DNA of 11,223 bases, taken from contig CALFWP010000036.1 of assembly GCA_937927905.1 (NCBI GenBank), positions 1 through 11,223 on the forward strand, given 5' to 3'. Positions 1-6,404 of this stretch are shown in pieces (the first letter of the stretch is position 1; each line of letters starts with the position of its first letter). The DNA is from an uncultured Neomegalonema sp. (GTDB lineage Bacteria > Pseudomonadota > Alphaproteobacteria > Rhodobacterales > Rhodobacteraceae). Under the pieces are notes generated by a model. The model was given only the letters and a program-made list of their open reading frames with translations. It made no database searches and was not told where the DNA came from. The position numbers and the translations under genes are program-made.

Positions 1-42
1 CGTAAGCTGAAACGGTCCATCCGGACGTCGGGTTTAACTTTA

Positions 43-777
43 TCAGGTTTTTATCCGCCTTTGTTCGCGCTCCAGCACCTCCTTTTGCTCCCGTGTCAGC
101 GGGGGCCAGGGCGGGGTGACAAGACCGGCTGAAATTACCTGTTTTGCGGCATCCTCGACAGACATATCCAGCAGCGTGACATCGTCCTTCGGCACAAACA
201 GTAAAAAGCCCGAGGTCGGATTGGGCGTGGTCGGCAGGAATATGCTGACCAATCTGCCTTCCGCTGATTTTTTATCGGCAATCTCGCCGGATGTTTCCGT
301 GGTAACAAAGGCGACGGCCCAGATGCCCCGTCGGGGATATTCGACAAGACAGACCTGATCAAAAGAATCCTGCCCTTGCCGTGCAAAGATCGTCTCTACA
401 ATTTGTTTTAGTGTCGTATATATTGAGCGGACCACCGGCATACGGTCCACGATATTTTCCCCGAAACGGAACAGTTGCCGTCCGAAAAATCCTTTGGTCA
501 ACGCGCCCAGGGCCGCCACGAAAAAGAAAAAGAACACAACACCGATTCCGGGAATCGAAATCGGCAGGTATTCTGACGGATTATAGGCTTTGGGCACATA
601 GTTCAGCACCCAGGAATCAACAAAGTTTAGGAACAGCCAGACCAGGTAAATCGTAATCGAGATCGGCGCGAAAATGACCACACCGGTCAGGAAGTTATTA
701 CGTAACCTTTGCCAGAAAGCGCTCCGCCTTGCGGGTTTTAACAAAACCGGACGGGAAGGGTCGTTGTCGGGACTCAT
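43..777 (-). CDS. DUF502 family two-helix inner-membrane protein
   Basis: A 244-residue integral membrane protein of the DUF502 family; its biochemical role is not established. Two hydrophobic segments are visible, at about residues 30-52 and 73-94, the second carrying a run of five phenylalanines. They are followed by a soluble C-terminal domain with family hallmarks: a PVVRSIYTTLKQ stretch near residue 114 and LPTTPNPTSGFLLFVPKDD at about 171-189. The N-terminal 28 residues and the Lys/Arg/Glu-rich tail are probably cytoplasmic. The start is ATG at 777, with a weak purine stretch (GAGA) upstream. The gene lies 39 nt downstream of the hydroxyacid dehydrogenase on the same strand, so the two may be cotranscribed, although no functional link is obvious. 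Only a weak short hairpin is visible after the stop. Family membership is secure; function is unknown. Confidence 0.9.
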   Translation of the reverse strand: MSPDNDPSRPVLLKPARRSAFWQRLRNNFLTGVVIFAPISITIYLVWLFLNFVDSWVLNYVPKAYNPSEYLPISIPGIGVVFFFFFVAALGALTKGFFGRQLFRFGENIVDRMPVVRSIYTTLKQIVETIFARQGQDSFDQVCLVEYPRRGIWAVAFVTTETSGEIADKKSAEGRLVSIFLPTTPNPTSGFLLFVPKDDVTLLDMSVEDAAKQVISAGLVTPPWPPLTREQKEVLEREQRRIKT

Positions 778-816
778 ATAACTGATCTCGTCAGGGTCTG
801 TTGTTCGGGAATCACA

Positions 817-1752
817 TCAATATCCTTTTTCGCGGCACACCTTATGCAAGAAAGGTTTACCTGTCTCGAATCGCTTAATTTGTTCAATCACTGTCTTTGC
901 TGCGCTTTCCGGGCGCGTTACACTCGCAATATGCGGCGTAATGGTGACGCCAGGGTGTTTCCAGAGCGTATGGCCGTCCGGCAACGGCTCTGTGCGCATG
1001 ACATCCAAAGTCGCCGTCGCAACCCTGCCGGAGTTTAAAGCTCCTAAAAGTGCATCTTCGTCGATCAGGCCCCCGCGTGCAGCATTGATAATATGGACGC
1101 CGTGAGGCATCTTATTAAGTGCTTTTTCGTCAATCAGGTTTTCTGTTTCAGGCGTCAGTGGCGCCAGCAGAACAATGATCTCATTTTCACGTATAATCCG
1201 GTCGAAACCATCCGTCCCGCAAAGACACCGCACATCCGCAATGTCTTTTTGCGTACGGGACCAGCCGCTGACCCTGAATCTGAGCTTTGCCAGCATTTTT
1301 GCAGCATCCTGCCCCAGCGCGCCCAATCCGATGACACCGACGTGACGGTCGCGCGACAGCGGCGGATTGAAACTGCCCCAGATTTCACGGGCCTGATCCG
1401 CCTGTTGCCGGACAACACCGAGATGCGCGCGCAATACATGCCCGGTGATATAATCTGTCATGCCTTCAGTCAGCCCGTCCTCGACCATACGCAGTAAAGG
1501 CGGTCCTTTAGGTAGCGTATCGTTATCAAGCAGTGCTTCAACACCTGCCCATAGGCTCTGGATTGCTGCGATGTTACGATAGACTGTCATATCTTTGACC
1601 GGACCGGACGGCTCGTATAAAATAATGTCAATGCTTTCCGGTGGAACGTTTTCTGCGGGCATGACCAGGTCAAGGCCGGGCCGTAAAGCAAGCAATGCCC
1701 GTTTCCATGCCTCTGAAGTCTCTTCTTTCCCACCGTAAAGTACGCGCGTCAT
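817..1752 (-). CDS. D-isomer-specific 2-hydroxyacid dehydrogenase, GhrA-like (glyoxylate/hydroxypyruvate reductase type)
   Basis: Probable cytosolic NAD(P)H-dependent reductase of the D-2-hydroxyacid dehydrogenase family, closest in layout to glyoxylate/hydroxypyruvate reductase A. It would reduce a short 2-oxoacid to the D-2-hydroxyacid; the actual substrate cannot be read from the sequence. With the chosen start the protein is 311 residues, the usual family length. The Rossmann motif GLGALG is at about 142-147. The catalytic triad is visible as Arg226 (in AARGGLID), Glu255 (in DVMRTEPLP) and His274 (in TPHIASVTRP). The reading frame is open further upstream, to a GTG at 1797 and an ATG at 1773. 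I chose ATG at 1752 because AAGGA lies 6 nt before it and the MTRVLYGG beginning suits the first beta strand of the fold. It is the first gene of a likely two-gene unit with the DUF502 gene. Confidence 0.88.
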   Translation of the reverse strand: MTRVLYGGKEETSEAWKRALLALRPGLDLVMPAENVPPESIDIILYEPSGPVKDMTVYRNIAAIQSLWAGVEALLDNDTLPKGPPLLRMVEDGLTEGMTDYITGHVLRAHLGVVRQQADQAREIWGSFNPPLSRDRHVGVIGLGALGQDAAKMLAKLRFRVSGWSRTQKDIADVRCLCGTDGFDRIIRENEIIVLLAPLTPETENLIDEKALNKMPHGVHIINAARGGLIDEDALLGALNSGRVATATLDVMRTEPLPDGHTLWKHPGVTITPHIASVTRPESAAKTVIEQIKRFETGKPFLHKVCREKGY

Positions 1753-1910
1753 GGTCTGTCCTTGTTGGGTCATATTGTTCTGAAATATCAAATTCACCCG
1801 TTAGTGTGGTTTGCATAACGGAATATTTTTATAGTCACCTTCATTGACGTGGCATGGTTTCCTGCCCGAAGTGGCGTTATAGATATGAAAAATACGATGA
1901 GGCAGAAAAA

Positions 1911-3539
1911 ATGATCCATCTGCGGCGGATGACAGTGACTAAAACCGGTGCACTTAGCGTATTTGCACTTTGTGTCTTCAGTGCGCCACTCAGCGCGCAG
2001 CAATCCATAATATATAATGACCCCGTATATCAGCCGCAGGGACAGGTTTTTCAGCCTCAGCAACCGTCCGCTAATCAACCGGCGTATTTTGATACGAATA
2101 CAGGACAGTTTGTGCCGTTGCCGCAAACCGGCTTCGGGCAGCAGCCGCCGCCGTCGGCATTCGAACAACAGCAGCCTTTTTCGACTCAACCCCAAGCACC
2201 ATTCGGTCAGGCCCAGCCACAGCCGTTTTACGGCGAACCTCTGCCGGAACCGGGTTTCGGGTCGCCTTTACCGCAACCCGGACAAGGTTATGTTCGGCAA
2301 CAGCCCGGACAGCCTTCTCTTCCGGCACAGCCGCAGCCTCCGCAACCCGGACTATATTACGACCGCGCCGGATCTGTGCCGCCCGTATCCGTGCCGGGGC
2401 AACCCTTACCAAACCCACCTGCCGTAAGTATACCGCAGCAATCTGTCGTTTTGCCTGAAGGCGTAAACCCGCAACCGGCGGTTCCGGCGCGCGATTTGCC
2501 TGCTTCCGGCGCTGCTCCGGCTGATACCGGCGCGGTTGCGTCCCGGAAATCGTCAGCTTCATCTGCTTTCGCTGCTGGAGAAGACCGCGCCTCCCGTATG
2601 GCGGCGGAATTGGATGCTTTGCTGGCCATTGGTGAGAGATACCGTGCCGCCAGCCCCGGGTTTCTGGAAGATCTGAAAGTTCTCGCAAAAAAATACCGTG
2701 AGCCTTTACCTGATGCACAGGCAGGCAGTATCGGGTCTGCTGATAACAGCACCCTTGCGCAGCAGGAAAACGCCGCATTGCCGTCCCCTGAAACAAGGGC
2801 TGAAGTTTCTGCACCCGAGAAAACGGTGGCCCCTGAACCTGCTGAGAGTGAGGGAAATATTGTCACCTCCGTTGCTCCGCTTGATCCCAATTCGGTAAGT
2901 GTCGCGTTTTTCGAAGATAATTTCACTGATGGTGAATTTCAGAGCAATCCGGCCTGGCGTGTGCGCCAGGGTGATTGGAGTATTGACCCTAAATTCGGTT
3001 TGCGCGCCAAACTGCCGGGAAATGCATCCGCTACGCAGATAAATCCGAAAGACCTTTTGAAAAATCTTCTGGATGGCGGTGATACCAATAATAACGGATC
3101 ATCGACCGGGCCGCGTGCCGCGCTGATTGAAACACAAACACCGGTCGGTAACGCATTTGCTATGGCGGCCCGGGTCGTAGATCATGCGGGAACCGGCACA
3201 GCGCATTTCATTCTGCATCAGGGCGGAGCGAACTGGCTCGGTTATCGTTTGGAATTGCGCTCCGGTCCGCAACCGGTTGTCGTTCTGACGCGTCGGGGGT
3301 CCAACGGTTACAAGGACATCACGAAAGTCTCCGCACCCGGTTTTACGAAAGGAAAGCAGCATGAAATTCGCTGGGTGCGCTTGTCCAACGGGCAAATGAT
3401 TGTGCTGCTGAATGGTAATCCGGTCATTACGTCACGCGATACGGTGTTCCGTGAGGACTGGAAGGGGTTTGCATTTTTTAATGCGGGTGGCGATGTTTCG
3501 ATACGTGCAATCCGTGTTTCAGCGCCGGTAGAGCGCTGA
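1911..3539 (+). CDS. Secreted Pro/Gln-rich protein with jelly-roll-like C-terminal domain, function unknown
   Basis: A 542-residue exported protein that I cannot assign to a named family. The start chosen is ATG at 1911, 8 nt after GAGG; it gives a classic Sec signal peptide (basic start, hydrophobic core, then APLSA) with likely cleavage after about residue 29. The longer frame from 1854 would put 19 charged residues before it. Residues about 31-200 are low-complexity, dominated by Pro, Gln, Gly and Phe, and look disordered and possibly cell-wall spanning. A short helical stretch (about 230-270) follows, then an Ala/Glu-rich linker. From about residue 330 to the end there is a beta-rich domain (start FFEDNFTDGEF; later NWLGYRLELRSG, HEIRWVRLSNGQMIVLLNG, WKGFAFFNAGG) that resembles a concanavalin A-like/LamG or DUF1080-type sandwich. 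This suggests carbohydrate or envelope binding, but that is inference. The racemase-family gene starts 1 nt after the stop. Confidence 0.8.
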   Translation: MIHLRRMTVTKTGALSVFALCVFSAPLSAQQSIIYNDPVYQPQGQVFQPQQPSANQPAYFDTNTGQFVPLPQTGFGQQPPPSAFEQQQPFSTQPQAPFGQAQPQPFYGEPLPEPGFGSPLPQPGQGYVRQQPGQPSLPAQPQPPQPGLYYDRAGSVPPVSVPGQPLPNPPAVSIPQQSVVLPEGVNPQPAVPARDLPASGAAPADTGAVASRKSSASSAFAAGEDRASRMAAELDALLAIGERYRAASPGFLEDLKVLAKKYREPLPDAQAGSIGSADNSTLAQQENAALPSPETRAEVSAPEKTVAPEPAESEGNIVTSVAPLDPNSVSVAFFEDNFTDGEFQSNPAWRVRQGDWSIDPKFGLRAKLPGNASATQINPKDLLKNLLDGGDTNNNGSSTGPRAALIETQTPVGNAFAMAARVVDHAGTGTAHFILHQGGANWLGYRLELRSGPQPVVVLTRRGSNGYKDITKVSAPGFTKGKQHEIRWVRLSNGQMIVLLNGNPVITSRDTVFREDWKGFAFFNAGGDVSIRAIRVSAPVER

Positions 3540-3540
3540 T

Positions 3541-4287
3541 ATGGCTGCATTGCCGTATTCATTGGATGATGGCCCGGGCATTCGTGCAACACTTGGGGCG
3601 GTTGTGCTTAAAACAGATGAAACAATGGAGGGAGATTTCCGCGCTTTTCTCCCTTCAGATGGCGTTGCGCTTTATCACTCGCGTATCCCGTTTGAGCCGG
3701 AGGTCACGCCGAAAACACTTTCGCGCATGGAGGTTGATATCCGTGCATCCGTTGATTTGTTTCCACCTGCTGCAAATTTCAATGTAATCGGATACGGATG
3801 TACATCCGCGAGTGCTGTGATCGGCGAAGCACGTATCGCAAAGCAAGTTCACAAAGTTTATCCGGATGCGGCCGTAACCAATCCTTTATCAGCTGCAAAG
3901 GCTGCACTTTCGGCTCTTGATGCAAAACGGATTTCTGTCATCACGCCTTATATTGCCGAAGTCTCCCGGGCATTGAGGCAGCGTTTGACTGAGGCCGGGT
4001 TCGAAACGGTAGAATTGGCGTCTTTTGAGCAGATCGAGGATGCTGTTGTTGCTCGTATTACACCGCAATCCGTTCATGAAGCGATTGTAAATATCTGCAG
4101 CCGTGCTGCCGTTGATGCTGTGTTTGTATCTTGCACCAGTCTAAGAACCGCTGATGTTATTTCCCGGGCTGAACAGGAAACGGGCATACCTATCATCAGC
4201 AGCAATCAGGCACTTGCATGGCACATGATGCGTTTGGCCGGTCTTTCGGATGCTCCCGCAGCTCTGGGCCGTCTTGGTTCAGTTTAA
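3541..4287 (+). CDS. Asp/Glu racemase superfamily enzyme (maleate isomerase / arylmalonate decarboxylase-like)
   Basis: A 248-residue cytosolic enzyme of the aspartate/glutamate racemase superfamily, in the branch that includes maleate cis-trans isomerase, arylmalonate decarboxylase and the ectoine-utilisation protein EutA. Both family active-site cysteines are present: Cys87 in IGYGCTSAS and Cys198 in VFVSCTSLRTADV. The N-terminal substrate loop reads GAVVLKTDETMEGDFR, which is more like the decarboxylase/EutA-type TDET motif than the SSNTT form of true maleate isomerases. The exact substrate is therefore open. No ectoine degradation genes are nearby. The start is ATG at 3541, 1 nt after the stop of the preceding gene, with only weak purine-rich sequence upstream, which suggests translational coupling. 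A 6-bp A/T-only inverted repeat follows the stop. Confidence 0.85.
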   Translation: MAALPYSLDDGPGIRATLGAVVLKTDETMEGDFRAFLPSDGVALYHSRIPFEPEVTPKTLSRMEVDIRASVDLFPPAANFNVIGYGCTSASAVIGEARIAKQVHKVYPDAAVTNPLSAAKAALSALDAKRISVITPYIAEVSRALRQRLTEAGFETVELASFEQIEDAVVARITPQSVHEAIVNICSRAAVDAVFVSCTSLRTADVISRAEQETGIPIISSNQALAWHMMRLAGLSDAPAALGRLGSV

Positions 4288-4302
4288 AAGCATTAGTTTT
4301 AA
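4284..4302. terminator. Possible weak bidirectional terminator between convergent genes
   Basis: In the 36-nt gap between two convergent genes, TTAAAA and TTTTAA form a 6-bp inverted repeat around a 7-nt loop. The stem is A/T-only with T-runs on both strands, so it is at best a weak intrinsic terminator. Its position between converging genes is the main argument for it. Confidence 0.25.
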
Positions 4303-4323
4303 GGGCGGGCGCAGTAAGGCGGA

Positions 4324-4911
4324 TTATCCGCTCCAGCTGCGCACAGGCCCTGTATCAAGGTGGATAAAACCGCGTGACGGATAATATCCGACACCACCTG
4401 CCTTTTGCTTTACGGTAACGCTGCGCAGACGCCTGGAGGATACGCCGTCAATCCGGAAATCAACGGCCATACCTTTGATATGGTAAGAGTCTTTGGCTAC
4501 TCGGCGTATCTTCCGGCGTAACATATCGTTTGTTTTTTGGGAACGGTATCCCGATACGACCAGTATGGGGTGATCGTATCCGACTTCACTTTGTACCGCG
4601 AGCAAGCGGTCAATAAGGGGGCGGTCAATCTGTATCACTTCATCACGACGCCAATCGCGCATCAGGTGGTCTATTTTCTCATAGGCTTCATCAAACACAT
4701 CCATGCCGCGCCTGACGATATCGTCAAAGACCTCTCCCGTCCTGCGGTTTTGTATAAACAGGCGTTGTGGCTTTTCCCGTATCGGAAGAGCGTGAACAAC
4801 ATTTGTCTTCCAGCCCAATGCGTTGGCATTCGCTATATTAGGCAGGAGAGTCGCGCTTGCTGCGGCGCCGGTGCTTATTTTTAAAATAGATCGACGTGTA
4901 TATGTCGTCAC
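4324..4911 (-). CDS. Tat-exported DUF882 / M15-type murein peptidase-like protein (YcbK-like)
   Basis: A 195-residue periplasmic protein of the DUF882 (YcbK-like) group, related to the M15/D-Ala-D-Ala carboxypeptidase metallopeptidases and probably acting on peptidoglycan. The N-terminus is a twin-arginine signal: TRRSILKIS, then a weakly hydrophobic Ala/Thr core, then NIANANA with likely cleavage near residue 30. The zinc-site residues of the M15 fold are visible: His144 and Asp151 in SYHIKGMAVDFR, and His184-x-Asp186 in GFIHLDTG. Arg123 sits in the conserved SGYRS. I chose the GTG at 4911 because GGAG lies 6 nt before it and the Tat motif then falls at the very start. The frame also opens at a GTG at 4953, which adds 14 residues and has poorer spacing to a purine stretch. 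It is transcribed alone, convergent with the racemase-family gene and divergent from the methyltransferase gene. Confidence 0.87.
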   Translation of the reverse strand: MTTYTRRSILKISTGAAASATLLPNIANANALGWKTNVVHALPIREKPQRLFIQNRRTGEVFDDIVRRGMDVFDEAYEKIDHLMRDWRRDEVIQIDRPLIDRLLAVQSEVGYDHPILVVSGYRSQKTNDMLRRKIRRVAKDSYHIKGMAVDFRIDGVSSRRLRSVTVKQKAGGVGYYPSRGFIHLDTGPVRSWSG

Positions 4912-5071
4912 AGTGTGCTCCGCGGCAATCCGGTATCCAGCTTTAATGGACACTATACAGTCAACGCCTTTCGTGATTATTAAAGTAAATTCTATCTATT
5001 TTGTACCTATTACAGACATCATGAAAAAAATTATTTTGCTATGAAATGCTGACCGTCATGGAGCTGTTCTG

Positions 5072-6265
5072 ATGACACCAGGGGCAAGACTGGCTGCCGC
5101 TGCTGGTATTATGGATATCCTGGATTTTCAGGTCTCTGTTGATGTTCAGCTGAAAGCATGGGCGCGCCGGAACAGGTATGCCGGTTCCGGAGATCGCAGA
5201 GCTATTGCAGACCGTGTCTATTCCGTATTACGGAAAAAGCGCTCATCTGCGATAACGGGTGGTGGTACGGACGGGCGTGCCCTGATCCTTGGCAACCTTG
5301 TCGCTGAAGATGGCCTTTCTGTTGATGAAATCGCAGGTTTATGCTGTGGACCCTACGGACTGGCTCCTTTGAGTGAGCAGGAAAAGCGCCACCTCGGTGA
5401 TCAGCCGTTATTTGTGGATGACGCGGAAAAGTTTGACTGGCCGGAATGGCTTTACCCCGAGGCGTTGGCTGCATTCGGCAAAGCTGCCGGACATGAACTG
5501 AATGCACTCAGAAGCCGTGCGCCGGTTGATTTGAGAGTGAATCTTTTGGCGGCAACGCGAGAGCACGCCATAAATATGCTCGCTGCGGAGGGCATTACAG
5601 CACACATCCTTGATCATTCGGATACAGCCTTAAGAGTTGCTCCCTCGACGCCGGTATCGAAGACCGACGCATATAACAGCGGGGTCGTTGAACTGCAGGA
5701 TGCTGCATCACAGGTTGTTGCTGATTTTGCCAGGGTGACATCGGGCGATACTGTTCTTGACTTTTGCGCCGGTGGTGGCGGAAAAACACTCGCTCTTGCT
5801 GCACGTATGGAAAATCGGGGTTATATCTCTGCGTTTGATGTAAATGCTGAACGTATGGCGGACCTTCCGAACAGAATAGGCCGGGCCGGGATCACAATTA
5901 TTGAATGTGTGCCCGCGTTCGGATTGCGTAAAAATTATTACGATGCCGTTCTTGTGGATGCGCCTTGTTCCGGCTCCGGTTCATGGCGCCGTGACCCATC
6001 CGGAAAGTGGCGATTGAATGCGGAAGGGCTGGACGGAATTTTCCGTGCGCAACGTGATGCTCTGATAAATGCCAGCGACTGTGTTAAGCCTGAAGGTACA
6101 CTGACTTACGCAACATGTTCTGTCCTGCCGGTTGAGAATAGACGTCAGATTGACTGGTTTTTATCCGAAAGAACCGGATTCCGATTAGAGGAAACACGCA
6201 CCTTGTGGCCGTATCGCGATGATTGTGACGGGTTTTATATGGCCAGGCTGCGCCGGTCCGCCTGA
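5072..6265 (+). CDS. RsmB/NOP-family (cytosine-C5) RNA methyltransferase
   Basis: A 397-residue SAM-dependent enzyme that methylates carbon 5 of cytosine in RNA, most likely 16S rRNA as for RsmB. The N-terminal part (MTPGARLAAAAGIMDIL, then RNRYAGSGDRRAIADRVY) is the short form common in alphaproteobacterial homologues; the full NusB-like domain of E. coli RsmB is not evident. The SAM-binding motif I is DFCAGGGGKT at 230-239. The two conserved cysteines are Cys299 in DAPCSGSGSWRRDP (motif IV, product release) and Cys349 in TYATCSVLPVEN (motif VI, catalytic nucleophile). The start ATG at 5072 has GGAG 8 nt upstream. The family is certain. The exact target cytosine, and whether this is RsmB itself or a paralogue, cannot be told from sequence, so no symbol is given. 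Confidence 0.92.
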   Translation: MTPGARLAAAAGIMDILDFQVSVDVQLKAWARRNRYAGSGDRRAIADRVYSVLRKKRSSAITGGGTDGRALILGNLVAEDGLSVDEIAGLCCGPYGLAPLSEQEKRHLGDQPLFVDDAEKFDWPEWLYPEALAAFGKAAGHELNALRSRAPVDLRVNLLAATREHAINMLAAEGITAHILDHSDTALRVAPSTPVSKTDAYNSGVVELQDAASQVVADFARVTSGDTVLDFCAGGGGKTLALAARMENRGYISAFDVNAERMADLPNRIGRAGITIIECVPAFGLRKNYYDAVLVDAPCSGSGSWRRDPSGKWRLNAEGLDGIFRAQRDALINASDCVKPEGTLTYATCSVLPVENRRQIDWFLSERTGFRLEETRTLWPYRDDCDGFYMARLRRSA

Positions 6266-6266
6266 T

Positions 6267-6284
6267 CCGGTTATTAATGACCGG
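6267..6284. repeat. Short inverted repeat just after the methyltransferase stop
   Basis: CCGGTTA and TGACCGG form a 7-bp stem (one T-G wobble) around a TTAA loop, beginning 2 nt after the stop codon. No T-run follows, so it is a poor intrinsic terminator, and it overlaps the CtrA-type box at 6274-6288. It may be only a by-product of that site. Confidence 0.4.
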
Positions 6285-6288
6285 TTAA
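6274..6288 (+). promoter_or_regulatory. CtrA-type binding site (TTAA-N7-TTAA) upstream of cckA
   Basis: The sequence TTAATGACCGGTTAA is an exact match to the alphaproteobacterial CtrA full site (two TTAA half-sites with 7 nt between them). It ends 116 nt before the cckA start codon, inside the 139-nt gap after the methyltransferase gene. CtrA is the final response regulator of the CckA-ChpT phosphorelay, so the placement makes biological sense. The match is seen directly; binding is inferred. Confidence 0.6.
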
Positions 6289-6318
6289 GAATTGAATGAT
6301 TACAAAAGTTTTAACATG

Positions 6319-6324
6319 TATACT
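6319..6324 (+). promoter_or_regulatory. Candidate -10 element for cckA
   Basis: TATACT matches the sigma-70-type -10 hexamer at five of six positions and lies 80 nt before the cckA start codon. No good -35 hexamer sits 16-18 nt upstream, as would fit a promoter that needs an activator. The CtrA-type box ends 30 nt before it, which is further than in typical CtrA-activated promoters, so the pairing is uncertain. Confidence 0.3.
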
Positions 6325-6341
6325 CAGGGTCTGTAATTCCG

Positions 6342-6353
6342 GTATCCGGATAC
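6342..6353. repeat. 12-bp perfect palindrome in the cckA leader
   Basis: GTATCCGGATAC is a perfect palindrome, 51 nt before the cckA start codon and just after the candidate -10. It is preceded by another TCCGG, so a TCCGG-TAT-CCGGA hairpin is also possible. It could be an operator for a dimeric repressor or a weak RNA hairpin in the leader. Confidence 0.35.
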
Positions 6354-6404
6354 TGTCAGTCTCGTGATGCGTGCCTCTAAAAGCCGGTGACTAAGGATAA
6401 CATT

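Noticed and set aside
1..42. Terminator after the DUF502 gene
   Set aside because: Only a 4-5 bp GGTCC/GGAC stem with no T-run on the minus strand is present; too weak to call.
1753..1910. Divergent promoters between the dehydrogenase and the secreted-protein gene
   Set aside because: A/T-rich patches and a TTGACG exist, but no -35/-10 pair with acceptable spacing could be found on either strand, so no promoter is claimed.
2100..2420. Repetitive-looking DNA that could suggest a repeat array or CRISPR
   Set aside because: The repeats are short, irregular and in frame, encoding Pro/Gln-rich protein; there is no constant repeat-spacer period.
2071..2814. 247-codon minus-strand open frame (and a 189-codon one at 2357-2926) opposite the Pro/Gln-rich gene
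   Set aside because: The composition is the mirror of the Pro/Gln-rich repeats, there is no family resemblance, and the plus-strand frame has a signal peptide and a good ribosome binding site.
5021..5044. Seven-codon mini-ORF (MKKIILL) before the methyltransferase gene, a possible leader peptide
   Set aside because: There is no ribosome binding site, no regulatory codon run and no following attenuator hairpin; it is likely chance in an A/T-rich spacer.
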